Part shown: positions 1 to 7,808 of the stretch, piece after piece
Position numbering within the stretch: the first letter of the stretch is position 1
Layout of the letters: every line of letters starts with the position of its first letter
Made by a program: the position numbers and the translations under genes
The notes under the pieces: generated by a model
The model's database searches: none
Told to the model about the DNA's origin: nothing
The model's input: the letters and a program-made list of their open reading frames with translations, nothing else
Assembly: GCA_965199815.1 (NCBI GenBank)
Contig: CBDATE010000010.1
Location: forward strand, 78,400 to 142,399
Source: Azotimanducus sp965199815
Lineage (GTDB): Bacteria; Pseudomonadota; Gammaproteobacteria; Pseudomonadales; Azotimanducaceae
DNA length: 64,000 nucleotides
Reading direction: 5' to 3'

Positions 1-106
1 TAGCGAAGGAAGCGAAGCTTCTATTGTCGCGTACAAGTGGTCAGTACTCATGACGGCAGTTCATCCTGAATAGCCGGATGGCTCTTTTTTCCAACGTGAG
101 AAACCT
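1..106. other. Left edge, no gene recognised
   Basis: These bases lie downstream (minus strand) of the broken DUF3644-like gene. I see no convincing coding frame, RNA or repeat. hsdR, expected somewhere in a type I locus, is not present here and could lie to the left of the window. Confidence 0.4.
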
Positions 107-1210
107 TCATGTCCTGATGGATATCCCGCTGGATTTCGCTCTCTTTTTGTTGCTCTTGTTTTTCGCCTGATGCGCGGACCAAATATCGTCAATAGATTCA
201 GCTTCCAATGTGAGCCTGACCTTCTCAATAGCCTTGCATGAGTATCTTTTGTAAGTCGAGGCACCGATCTTGAACTCCTTATAGCATTCACCGTCCTTTC
301 GAAGGCTTATGTGATTAGCGATCGCACCCAACCTGGGTACTGTCAGACCAAGTTTTTTGGCAAGATCGGTTGCACCTAAACTGTAATGATCGAGTTCATT
401 GACTCTTCGTATTCCAACAACAGCTTCGGTTCTTTCGTCCTCCTGTAACAGACTCACGGGGGTTCCTTCGTTCTTTGTTAGCCGCAGATTCAGAGTCGAC
501 CCCTCGCCTCCTGTCGCGATATTGATGGATGCAACTCCGGGAAAGATATCCCTGCCATGCTTTTCCTTCTGCGATGCGATCACAGATCTTTCTTAATTCT
601 GAGTCACCGGGCTGTTCGTCGTCACCTGCTACAGCACCCTCCAACACGGAGAGGCTTCTTGCCTTTGCAATTGCATCCATTTTCCTTCTGGTTCCCTCGA
701 CCAAGAGTTGCTGTATTTCTGCGACTTCTGTCTCGAACAATGTCGATAAATCCTTGGGCGCGGTTGTGGAGACGGGGAGGACGCGTTCGGGCAGTTCGAG
801 CAAAAGGCTGCTCTCGAATATATCGTCATGAACGTCACGAAAGAGCGTCACACCCGCCTGAGCATGGAAATAAAGCAGATGCTCGGATATATCGACAATG
901 TAATGTTGAGCTGCGTTTCGCTGCCCGTTAATCACTTGCAGAGCGAGCGCCTGCTCATCGGTTAGAAACTTGATTTTCCCATCGGTAAGGCATTTTCTCA
1001 CGCAATCACTATAGCTAATAGTCTGCTTTTGGCGCGGCTTACGAATCTTTCCCTGCCTTTGCAGGATCGCTGATTTGAGAAGCATTTCGAAGGAGTGGTG
1101 GAGCAAGATCAGCACGGCCTCTGTTCTGCCATCCGACGGTCGATTGAACTCGATTGATAGCAAGCGCGTTTATGCCTTTCGCGAGTCGGCGAACTTCCTT
1201 TTTCCGTCAC
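107..1210 (-). pseudogene. DUF3644-like protein, frameshifted
   Basis: Two overlapping minus-strand frames together read as one protein. The upstream frame (396-1163) contains NRPSDGRTEAVLILLHHSFE and a conserved core rich in helices. The downstream frame (107-583) continues with DIFPGVASINIATGGEGSTL and a C-terminal part with a helix-turn-helix look (LGATDLAKKLGLTVPRLGAI). They join if one base is removed from the CCC run at 550-552. The N-terminus also seems broken: a third frame just upstream reads EVRRLAKGINALAI from about 1197 back to 1157, after a possible GTG at 1210. The resemblance to DUF3644 proteins, often found near restriction systems, is from memory of the family. Function is unknown. 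It is the last gene of the hsd locus on this strand. It could be intact in the living cell if the breaks are assembly errors. Confidence 0.6.
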
Positions 1211-1709
1211 GGCCTGTGGACTCTTTCAGCGTCCGGACACGGATTTCGCCGGATATGAGTTTGGGGAGGAGGATATCTCGGGTTTGAGACAGCGTTCTCG
1301 CTTCACGACGGTTTGAGAGTAGTTGATCAAGGGAATCGATCTTCGAACAGTTCGAGCAGCAATGGGTCTTCAAGCACCTTGCGAGTTGCAGGGCTTTCGG
1401 CGGAACGCGCTGATGACTCTTTGATGTCCCGGTGACCATGGCAATCATCTTCCTCCTGAAGCCTTCGCATGAAGAGGAGTACGAATACTGCGGGTCGCAG
1501 GCGAGATAGGTGGCAAGAATTCGGTAGATGCTACCTGTGGCACTTCCCCTTTCGCGTTCGGCAGCCAACTCTTTCGATTTCCGGATTCAGTTTGGAGAGG
1601 AGAACTGCGTTCTCTGGCACCATCATCGAGTCGCGATATCAAGTGATGCTCGTTTGCAGCATCAAAGGATGGGATGCTGTAGTGCTCGGACGCCCCGGAT
1701 CAATCGAGA
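1170..1709 (-). pseudogene. hsdS: Broken 3' half of hsdS (second target recognition domain)
   Basis: Downstream of the stop at 1710 the HsdS sequence continues in other frames. One frame has VPENAVLLSKLNPEIER, another NAKGEVPQVASTEFL (within 1445-1642), and a third has EGFRRKMIAMVTGTSKSHQR followed by SQTRDILLPKLISGEIRV (1170-1568). The last is the standard C-terminal coiled-coil and end of type I specificity subunits. At least three shifts are needed to link these pieces, so the second half-site recognition domain cannot be made as one chain with the first. Without it the enzyme would recognise a changed target or be inactive, unless the first half works as a dimer of half-subunits. Several independent breaks within about 400 bases favour true decay over one sequencing error. 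Confidence 0.75.
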
Positions 1710-2702
1710 TTATTGCAAGTGATGATGTGCGAGATCGTTCAGGGTAAATGCTGTCCACCCCTCCGGCTTTCCCTCGTCGTCGAGGGTGTCGGGGAACAGG
1801 TTCCACAGTTCGGGCGGGAGGTAGGGGCTGCGGCCTTCCATCTTGGCGCGGGTGGGGCCGAAATCGACGAACCAGTCCTTGAAGATGGCCCGCGCCATTG
1901 CTTCAAGCGTCGCGTTCATGCGCCGGTTCAACTCGATCTTGTCGTCCAGTGTGCCGAGGATGTGGGCAATGGCGCGCTGTTCGCTGATAGTAGGCAGCTT
2001 TACAGGCATCTCCGTAAATGACCGAAGTCTGAGTGACTTTACGGTTGATCCCACGGCTACCCGCTCCCAATATCTCCTGTTATCAAGTAGGAGGTAGTAG
2101 AGGAATCGTGTGCTAACGGCAAGTTCGTCAGTTGAAGTGACTCGATAGGCCCGCTGATGTAGATCGAACTTTCCGCTGAAGTATTCAGGCACGAACTCCC
2201 GACCCTCGCCTGGGACAATAACTGCTTGACAATCAAAGAGATACTTCGAGCTTCGCTTCACGGTTGAAGATCTGTCAAAGAGGGGAAACTCACCGTCATC
2301 GACTGCGTCTTGCCGATTGCTCTTGCCCGTCCCAATCATGGCAACTTGACCGAGATTGGTTCGTCTCCATCTAGAAAGGGGAACATTCGGTCGGTGAACA
2401 ACCACATACTCCCGCTCGATCACCTTCCGAAAGCCGTTGGACGCTCTCCCCCAATCGACAACATCGACTTTGAAGGGGAGGTCGGATTCGCCAAACGCTT
2501 CGGCCAGCGCCGAGCTTGCGCTCAGTGGAAGCGGCTCATCGCCCAGAATTGCGAGATCGAGGTCGGAGTATTCCTTCGCCGTCCAGGTGACACGGGATCC
2601 GAAGGCCCATACCGCTCGGTCCGGCACATGTTGCCGCAAGATATCGCGCACTATGTCCCAATAATCAGGCCGAAGGTCGATTCGCGGCATCGGTTCGCTC
2701 AT
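1710..2702 (-). CDS. hsdS: MNT nucleotidyltransferase domain fused to type I specificity subunit (HsdS, first half)
   Basis: Start taken as ATG 2702, which overlaps the stop of the upstream HEPN gene (ATGA); a start at 2711 is also open. Residues 1-105 form a minimal nucleotidyltransferase: GSRVTWTAKEYSDLDLAI at about 35-52 fits the GSX10DXD motif exactly, with S36, D47 and D49 as catalytic candidates. From about residue 110 the chain turns into an HsdS: a target recognition domain, then the central conserved region LPTISEQRAIAHILGTLDD and LEAMARAIFKDWFVDFGP, and the beginning of a second recognition domain before a premature stop. In known pairs, MntA-type antitoxins modify a HEPN partner with AMP; HsdS directs the HsdM/HsdR complex to DNA. 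The fusion is continuous, with no stop or start between the two parts. It may be natural or may result from loss of a stop codon. Confidence 0.8.
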   Translation of the reverse strand: MSEPMPRIDLRPDYWDIVRDILRQHVPDRAVWAFGSRVTWTAKEYSDLDLAILGDEPLPLSASSALAEAFGESDLPFKVDVVDWGRASNGFRKVIEREYVVVHRPNVPLSRWRRTNLGQVAMIGTGKSNRQDAVDDGEFPLFDRSSTVKRSSKYLFDCQAVIVPGEGREFVPEYFSGKFDLHQRAYRVTSTDELAVSTRFLYYLLLDNRRYWERVAVGSTVKSLRLRSFTEMPVKLPTISEQRAIAHILGTLDDKIELNRRMNATLEAMARAIFKDWFVDFGPTRAKMEGRSPYLPPELWNLFPDTLDDEGKPEGWTAFTLNDLAHHHLQ

Positions 2703-3115
2703 GTCAGACATTCACGCAGCCTGTCTCTCAAGTAAGCCACCTCTCTGATGAAGTGCGGAATGACACTGACCACTTCCAGTGCGACATCCTCGTCGTAGGT
2801 ATGGCTGGTTTTCCTACGTATTTCACGAAAGCCACGCCAATCCGGCCAGTCTCCGAGCAGCAATCCTCGTTCGTTTCCGGTGCGGATCAGATCCTGAAAT
2901 GTCATCTCATCGAACTGCTCCGGGTTGGCGGAAGCATATTCAAGATAGCGTTTCAGAATCTTGTGGCCGAGCTCATACGTGAACTCGAAACGCTGGACCA
3001 GACCATCGCGAATCCGGATGTCGCTCGTATCGGCCAGGTATCGCGCCAAACCTTCTTCAAGGCGTTGAATCGCCCGTTCGAAGGGGGCAGTCTTGAGTGT
3101 ATTGTCGAAGGACAT
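2699..3115 (-). CDS. HEPN protein, HI0074-like partner of MNT nucleotidyltransferase
   Basis: A 138-residue all-helical protein of the nucleotidyltransferase substrate-binding (HI0074) type. EFTYELGHKILKRYLEY (44-60) is the family signature. REIRRKTSHTYDED carries R100-x4-H105-x-Y107, which matches the RX4HXY motif of HEPN toxins such as HepT; the tyrosine is the residue AMPylated by MntA in the characterised pair. It overlaps the MNT::HsdS gene by four bases, as in two-gene toxin-antitoxin operons. It is preceded by a 128-base gap with a strong double palindrome, so the pair probably has its own promoter and operator inside the hsd locus. Toxin activity is inferred from family membership; HI0074-type proteins are less well studied than HepT. 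Confidence 0.85.
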   Translation of the reverse strand: MSFDNTLKTAPFERAIQRLEEGLARYLADTSDIRIRDGLVQRFEFTYELGHKILKRYLEYASANPEQFDEMTFQDLIRTGNERGLLLGDWPDWRGFREIRRKTSHTYDEDVALEVVSVIPHFIREVAYLRDRLRECLT

Positions 3116-3167
3116 GTCGTTATTCGCTTGAGCAACCTGATTTGCGGAGCCGGTTGTAGCTCACCTG

Positions 3168-3233
3168 TGACCTACAAACGGTTTTGTGGTTCGTTTTATC
3201 GCAAAAATGACCCACAAACTCCTTTGTAGGTCA
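3168..3233. promoter_or_regulatory. Double palindromic operator upstream of the HEPN-MNT::hsdS genes
   Basis: Two copies of CYACAAA-N4-TTTGTRG are centred near 3180 and 3220, 40 bases (about four helical turns) apart. Their outer arms form a perfect inverted repeat TGACCTACAAA (3168-3178) and TTTGTAGGTCA (3223-3233). The block fills most of the gap between fic and the HEPN gene. A symmetric twin site is typical of autoregulated toxin-antitoxin or restriction operons. The binder is unknown; the Fic protein, whose C-terminal part looks like a winged helix, and the HEPN/MNT complex are both candidates. Confidence 0.6.
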
Positions 3234-3243
3234 TCTATGAGCA

Positions 3244-4362
3244 TCAAAATACCTTTCTCCCTTCAGCAGCGTTCAACAAATCCGGGAATACCAGCACCGC
3301 TGCTCGACTCCCTTTCCCCTCGACCAGTGTTTTGACGATACTCGCGTCGCGCAGAACATGCAGTATCCGTTTTGCCGAGGATTGAGGAATACTTGATTGT
3401 TTCGCGAAATCGGTACTGCAGAAGATCGGGCACTCGAATATCCAGTCCAGCGCGTAGATGGCGTATTGCGAATGGGTCAGTTGCACGACACGATCCTTCA
3501 AATTGTCGTAAAGCCTGCGAATCTCCCGCGCCTTGGCCAGATTGTCTTCCGCCTGCCGCGTCACGGCTTCAAGAAAGAATTGGCACCAGCCCGTCCAGTC
3601 GTCATCGCGGGACACCCGCAGTAGCCCCTCATAGTAGGCAGATCGGTTGGTCTCCAGCCAGGCGCTGATGTAGAACACCGGTCGGGCAATCAGCCCGCGC
3701 CGCCAGAGAAAAAGCGGCACGAGCAAGCGACCGAGACGCCCGTTGCCGTCCAGAAACGGGTGCAGCGCTTCGAACTCGGCATGCAGCACTGCCAGTTGAA
3801 TCAGCGGGTCGGGCACCTCGTCATTGTTGATATAGCGCTCCCAGCGAGCCATGGCATCAGGCAATCGATCCGCCGAGATGGGGACATAGGATGCGGTGTG
3901 TATGTCGCTGCCGGGCGGGCTAATCCAGTTACGGATGCGACGCAATTCGCCCGGGTCCTTGTTTGCGCCGCGCACTCCGGACATGAGCACACGATGCGCC
4001 TCCTTGATCACGCGCAGGCACAGGGGTAATTCCTCGAGCATCTGTTCCGAGACCCGGAGTGCTTCACGGTAATTGATGATCTCCACGATGTCGGCTTGGC
4101 GCTCGGCGGACGCGGGCGTTTGCCCCGCCTCGTATTCCAGCACTTCGCCCAGAGTGGCTTGGGTGCCCTCGATGCGCGAGGAAAGTACCGCTTCCCGCAT
4201 CAGCAAGGGAGCCACCAGAATGCGTGGATTCGGCACCGTGGCAAGCGTACCGTCGTACCGCGCCAAGGCCGCGCTTGCCTGACCGATCAGCGGTGCCAGC
4301 AAGCGCCAGTCGAGGCGCTCTTCCGGCGGAAATGCCTCTTGCTGATACTGTGCAGCGCTCAT
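3244..4362 (-). CDS. Fic family AMP transferase with N-terminal inhibitory motif
   Basis: 372 residues with the Fic_N plus Fic layout. The catalytic loop HPFLDGNGRLGR is at 201-212 and agrees with HPFxx(D/E)GNGRxxR. SSRIEGT at 61-67 matches the class II inhibitory helix (S/T)xxxE(G/N), which blocks the ATP site until relieved. The last 90 or so residues (after AREIRRLYDNLKDRV) resemble a winged helix, as in many Fic proteins of this group. Fic enzymes transfer AMP to hydroxyl side chains of target proteins; the target here is unknown. Its ATG overlaps the hsdM stop by four bases, so it is translated with hsdM. Fic genes inside type I loci are common, but their role there is not settled. Confidence 0.9.
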   Translation of the reverse strand: MSAAQYQQEAFPPEERLDWRLLAPLIGQASAALARYDGTLATVPNPRILVAPLLMREAVLSSRIEGTQATLGEVLEYEAGQTPASAERQADIVEIINYREALRVSEQMLEELPLCLRVIKEAHRVLMSGVRGANKDPGELRRIRNWISPPGSDIHTASYVPISADRLPDAMARWERYINNDEVPDPLIQLAVLHAEFEALHPFLDGNGRLGRLLVPLFLWRRGLIARPVFYISAWLETNRSAYYEGLLRVSRDDDWTGWCQFFLEAVTRQAEDNLAKAREIRRLYDNLKDRVVQLTHSQYAIYALDWIFECPIFCSTDFAKQSSIPQSSAKRILHVLRDASIVKTLVEGKGSRAAVLVFPDLLNAAEGRKVF

Positions 4363-5975
4363 GAGCTCTCCCGAAAGCCGAGACGCTCCAGATTTTCGGC
4401 GATGGCAGCGTCCAGCAGCGCACCTTCGGCCTGCTGCTCGCGCAGTTCGGCCACGAGACGCTGCATCCTGTCGGCAAAGGGTTCGCCATCATCCTCTGCG
4501 GGCGGGGCACCAACATAGCGCCCTGGAGTCAGCACATGACCGTGCATGCGCACCTCCTCGAGCGACACGCTCTTGCAGAATCCCGGCTCGTCCTCGTAGG
4601 TTGGCGCATCCGTCGCGCCACGCCAGGCGTGATACACATCGGCGACCCGGGCGATGTCTTCTTCGGAGAATTCCCTTCGGGTTCGATCAACCATGTGTCC
4701 GAGCCTGCGAGCGTCGATGAACAGCACCTTGCCACGCCGGTCGCAGCAGCTTCCGCCAATTTGGGGGGGGGGGGGGGGGGGGGGGGGATTCTTGTTGCGC
4801 GCCAGAAACCAGAGGCAGGCCGGAATCTGCGTCGAGTAGAAGAGCTGTTCGGGCAGTGCGATCATGCAATCCACGATATCGGCCTCGATCATGGCGCGGC
4901 GGATATTGCCCTCGCCGGATGTTGTCGTGGACATGGAGCCGTTGGCGAGCACCACGCCCGCCGTCCCATTCCGCCCAAGATGATGGTAGATGTGTTGCAG
5001 CCAGGCGTAGTTGGCGTTGCCCTTCGGCGGTACACCGAATGCCCAGCGGGCATCCTCGCGCAATCGCTCGCCTCCCCAATCCTTCACGTTGAACGGCGGG
5101 TTGGCGAGAATGAAGTCGAACTTCAGGTCAGGCAGTTCGTCCTTGTGAAAGCTGCCTTCGTTGTTCCAGCGAATATCTGCGTCGATACCGCGCACCGCAA
5201 GGTTCATCCTGGCGAGTCGCCAGGTTGTGTTATTGCTTTCCTGCCCATAGATGGCTATGTCGCCAATACGCCCACCATGTTCCTCGACGAACTTCCTGGA
5301 TTGCACGAACATGCCGCCGGAACCGCAGCAGGGGTCATAGACACGGCCCTTGAAGGGTTGCAGCATTGCAACCAGCAATCGGACGACGGACGCGGGTGTG
5401 TAAAATTCCCCGCCACCCTTGCCTTCAACACCGGCAAAGGCACCGAGGAAGTACTCGTATACGCGCCCGAGGATGTCGCGTGAGCGGTGTATATCACTCG
5501 TCATGCCGATTCCGCTCACCAGATCGATAAGCTCGCCGAGCATGATCGTGTTCAGTGCCGGTCGGGCGTATTCCTTGGGCAGCACACCCCTGAGCGAAGC
5601 GTTATCCGTTTCAAGTGCCTGCATGGCATCGTCGATGTCCTTGCCGATCGTTGGCCGCCTGGCATGCTCCTGCATACGCGACCAGCGGGCGGCCTTCGGC
5701 ACCCAGAAGACGCTGTCGGCAAGGTACTCTTCCGGGTCTTCGGCATCGGCCAGAGGATCTTCAAGCAGCTCTGCCCGTTTGGTCTCGAAGACATCGGAGA
5801 TGTACTTGAGAAAGATCAGCCCCAAAGCCACATGCTTGTAGTCCGACGGCTCCATGTTGCCACGCATCTTGTCCGCCGCGGCCCAGAGCTGCGCCTCGAA
5901 CCCGAGGTTGGCATCGCTGGTGCCCCTGCCGCCACTCGCGCCAGTGTCCTTGCCTGACTTCGCCTGTCTTGCCAT
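4359..5975 (-). CDS. hsdM: Type I restriction-modification DNA methyltransferase subunit HsdM
   Basis: Methylates adenine at the site chosen by HsdS. With the start at ATG 5975 (AAGGAG five bases upstream) it has 538 residues; an in-frame GTG at 6008 lacks such a site. An N-terminal HsdM_N helical region comes first (FEAQLWAAADKMRGNMEPSDYKHVALG...). The SAM motif DPCCGSGG is at 214-221 and the catalytic NPPF at 292-295. Later come LFIDARRLGHMVDRTRREF and a C-terminal part ending ENLERLGFRESS. Between the conserved LARNK and DRRGK segments lies an unusual run of eight prolines (about 397-404) encoded by a 25-base homopolymer. Most relatives have only a short loop there. The reading frame is open as assembled. 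It is the first gene of the minus-strand hsd locus. Confidence 0.95.
   Translation of the reverse strand: MARQAKSGKDTGASGGRGTSDANLGFEAQLWAAADKMRGNMEPSDYKHVALGLIFLKYISDVFETKRAELLEDPLADAEDPEEYLADSVFWVPKAARWSRMQEHARRPTIGKDIDDAMQALETDNASLRGVLPKEYARPALNTIMLGELIDLVSGIGMTSDIHRSRDILGRVYEYFLGAFAGVEGKGGGEFYTPASVVRLLVAMLQPFKGRVYDPCCGSGGMFVQSRKFVEEHGGRIGDIAIYGQESNNTTWRLARMNLAVRGIDADIRWNNEGSFHKDELPDLKFDFILANPPFNVKDWGGERLREDARWAFGVPPKGNANYAWLQHIYHHLGRNGTAGVVLANGSMSTTTSGEGNIRRAMIEADIVDCMIALPEQLFYSTQIPACLWFLARNKNPPPPPPPPQIGGSCCDRRGKVLFIDARRLGHMVDRTRREFSEEDIARVADVYHAWRGATDAPTYEDEPGFCKSVSLEEVRMHGHVLTPGRYVGAPPAEDDGEPFADRMQRLVAELREQQAEGALLDAAIAENLERLGFRESS
4763..4787. repeat. 25-base poly-G tract (poly-C in the hsdM sense strand)
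   Basis: Twenty-five consecutive G on the plus strand, inside hsdM, encoding N-P8-Q. The tract is in frame at this length; any change other than a multiple of three would truncate HsdM and remove both methylation and restriction. Long mononucleotide tracts of this kind slip during replication and are a classic on/off switch. The assembled length is uncertain because such runs are hard to sequence. Confidence 0.9.
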
Positions 5976-6048
5976 GTGCTCCTTCGCAGGGCCTGTCTGC
6001 CGAGTCACCTTATACTATGTGTGCACTATGAAATAGACCCTTCCTCGT

Positions 6049-6078
6049 ACAACTGCACACAACTCCACACAACTGCGA
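6049..6078 (+). promoter_or_regulatory. Three 10-base direct repeats upstream of iscS
   Basis: ACAACT recurs at 6049, 6059 and 6069, in the pattern ACAACTGCAC / ACAACTCCAC / ACAACTGCGA. The exact one-turn spacing puts all copies on the same face of the helix, just before the GTG start of iscS at 6086 and in the gap shared with the divergent hsdM gene. This could be a regulator site; no regulator is recognised nearby. Confidence 0.35.
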
Positions 6079-6085
6079 TACTCCC

Positions 6086-7231
6086 GTGCCGAATCCCATC
6101 TATCTCGACTATGCATCCACGACACCCGTAGATCCGCGGGTGGCGGACAAGATGGCGGCATGCCTCGGCCGTGAAGGCAACTTCGGCAACCCGGCCTCGC
6201 GCACGCACAGCCTTGGCTGGCAGGCCAGTGAAATCGTCGAGGAGGCGCGTTCCGATCTTGCCACGCTGATTGGTGCCGACCCGCGCGACATCATCTGGAC
6301 ATCCGGTGCCACCGAATCCGACAATCTGGCCATCAAGGGCGTGGTGGAAGCTTCGCAAGCGCCCGCAGGCCACATCGTTACCAGCCGCATCGAGCACAAG
6401 GCGGTCGTGGACACCTGCAAGCACCTCGAATCGCTCGGACACAGGGTCACCTGGCTCGCGCCCGACCACGACGGCCTGATTACCCCCGCCATGGTCGAGC
6501 AGGCGATGGCCGACGACACCTTGCTGGTGTCCATCATGTACGCCAACAACGAAATCGGCACGGTCAACGACATCCCCGGCATCGCGCAGCTGTGCCGCGC
6601 CCGTCAGGTACCGCTGCATGTCGATGCGGCGCAAATGGTCGGCAAGCTGCCGATTGACCTCGGCAGCGTCCCCATCGATCTGATGAGCATATCCGGCCAC
6701 AAGTTCTACGCCCCCAAGGGGATAGGCGCGCTCTATGTGCGCCGCGGCGCGGTGCGCCTGAGCGCGCAGATTCACGGTGGCGGCCATGAATTTGGCATGC
6801 GCTCGGGCACATTGGCCACGCATCAGATACTCGGCATCGGCGAGGCGGCGCGCATTGCACACTCCGAGGTATCGCAAGAAGCCTGGCATCTCACCCACTT
6901 GCGCGAGGTCTTTCTCGAACGCATGGCGGCGCTCGAAGGCGCGCACCTCAATGGCAGCAGGACGCACCGGCTGCCGGGTCTGGTCAACCTGTCCTTTGAA
7001 GGCGTGGACGGCGAAACCCTGATCAACGCCCTGCCGGGTATCGCCGTCTCCAATGGCTCGGCATGCACCTCGGCGAGCGTCGAGCCTTCCTATGTGCTCT
7101 CCGAACTCGGCTTGCCGCGCAATCTGGCGTTCGGGTCGGTGAGATTCAGCTTCGGGCGCTTTACCCGCGAGGAAGATCTCGTCATGGCGGCCGAGGAAGT
7201 AATACGCGTGGTGAGAGCACTGCGCGCATGA
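6086..7231 (+). CDS. iscS: Cysteine desulfurase, IscS/NifS class
   Basis: PLP enzyme that takes sulfur from cysteine for Fe-S clusters and tRNA thiolation. 381 residues from GTG 6086 (PNPIYLDYASTTPVD aligns with the usual IscS N-terminus). The PLP-binding lysine is K206 in SISGHKFYAPKG, and the catalytic cysteine is C327 in SNGSACTSAS within a long loop, as in the IscS subgroup. It ends about 20 residues earlier than E. coli IscS, so the tail used for partner docking may be short. No iscR, iscU or iscA is adjacent; it starts a rightward run of housekeeping genes. A role as DndA (phosphorothioation) is unlikely because no dndBCDE is present. Confidence 0.9.
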   Translation: MPNPIYLDYASTTPVDPRVADKMAACLGREGNFGNPASRTHSLGWQASEIVEEARSDLATLIGADPRDIIWTSGATESDNLAIKGVVEASQAPAGHIVTSRIEHKAVVDTCKHLESLGHRVTWLAPDHDGLITPAMVEQAMADDTLLVSIMYANNEIGTVNDIPGIAQLCRARQVPLHVDAAQMVGKLPIDLGSVPIDLMSISGHKFYAPKGIGALYVRRGAVRLSAQIHGGGHEFGMRSGTLATHQILGIGEAARIAHSEVSQEAWHLTHLREVFLERMAALEGAHLNGSRTHRLPGLVNLSFEGVDGETLINALPGIAVSNGSACTSASVEPSYVLSELGLPRNLAFGSVRFSFGRFTREEDLVMAAEEVIRVVRALRA

Positions 7232-7382
7232 GCCCAGCTTGCGGGTATCGGGCGCTACAGAATTTCGTGCGCCGTTTTGCGAAGCGCAACGCCTCGCGAA
7301 GCGCAAAATTGGCGACCGCGCTTCCCGCTTATAATGTGCGACTGATCAAAACCGCTACGTCTGGCCAGGAGGATGCTTCACA
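7232..7382 (+). promoter_or_regulatory. Promoter region of ndk
   Basis: The gap after iscS contains a good -10 box TATAAT at 7330-7335. TTGGCG at 7309-7314 is a possible -35 with a short 15-base spacer. An AGGAGGA ribosome site lies at 7367-7373, nine bases before the GTG start at 7383. Upstream, the 11-base word GCGAAGCGCAA is repeated at 7279 and 7296, and the block is bounded by TTTTGCG and CGCAAAA as an inverted repeat, which may act as the end signal of iscS transcription or as an operator. Confidence 0.5.
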
Positions 7383-7808
7383 GTGTCGATACAACGAACC
7401 CTTTGTATTATCAAGCCGGATGCTGTCGCGCGTAATCTGATCGGAGAAATCATTGCGCGCATTGAACAGGCGGGATTCACGCTCATCGCTGCGCGCATGG
7501 AACGACTCGACGCTGAGCGTGCCGGCGGGTTTTACGCCGAACACCGCGACAAGCCGTTCTTTGCCGGATTAATCGAATTCATGACCTCCGGTCCTGTCGT
7601 ACCCATGGTGCTCGAGCGCGACAACGCCATTTCCGAGCTGCGCGAGCTCATGGGTGCCACGAACCCGCAGGATGCCGCGCCCGGCACCCTGCGCGCCGAC
7701 TATGCACAATCCATCGACATGAACAGTGTGCATGGCTCTGACTCACCGGCATCGGCAGAGCGCGAAATCGCCTGCTTCTTCGAGCCGAATCACATGCACA
7801 TGAGATGA
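7383..7808 (+). CDS. ndk: Nucleoside diphosphate kinase
   Basis: Exchanges the terminal phosphate between nucleoside di- and triphosphates. 141 residues, the usual length. RTLCIIKPDAV opens the chain, and H117 in NSVHGSDS is the phosphohistidine. The GTG start at 7383 has a strong AGGAGGA site and places the N-terminus as in relatives. Its stop overlaps the rlmN start (ATGA), so it leads the rlmN operon, as in many gammaproteobacteria. Confidence 0.97.
   Translation: MSIQRTLCIIKPDAVARNLIGEIIARIEQAGFTLIAARMERLDAERAGGFYAEHRDKPFFAGLIEFMTSGPVVPMVLERDNAISELRELMGATNPQDAAPGTLRADYAQSIDMNSVHGSDSPASAEREIACFFEPNHMHMR

Noticed and set aside
4762..4788. The poly-G tract as a pure sequencing artefact
   Set aside because: It cannot be excluded, but the frame of hsdM is kept across it and a second tract is found in another typical phase-variable gene class, so I kept it as a feature with a caveat on its length.
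6086..7231. Cysteine desulfurase as DndA of a phosphorothioation system
   Set aside because: No dndB, C, D or E genes are near, and the gene begins a housekeeping run with IscS-type active-site loop.
6026..7306. Long minus-strand frame opposite iscS
   Set aside because: The plus-strand frame has clear IscS motifs; the opposite frame has no recognisable domain and covers the gap on both sides.
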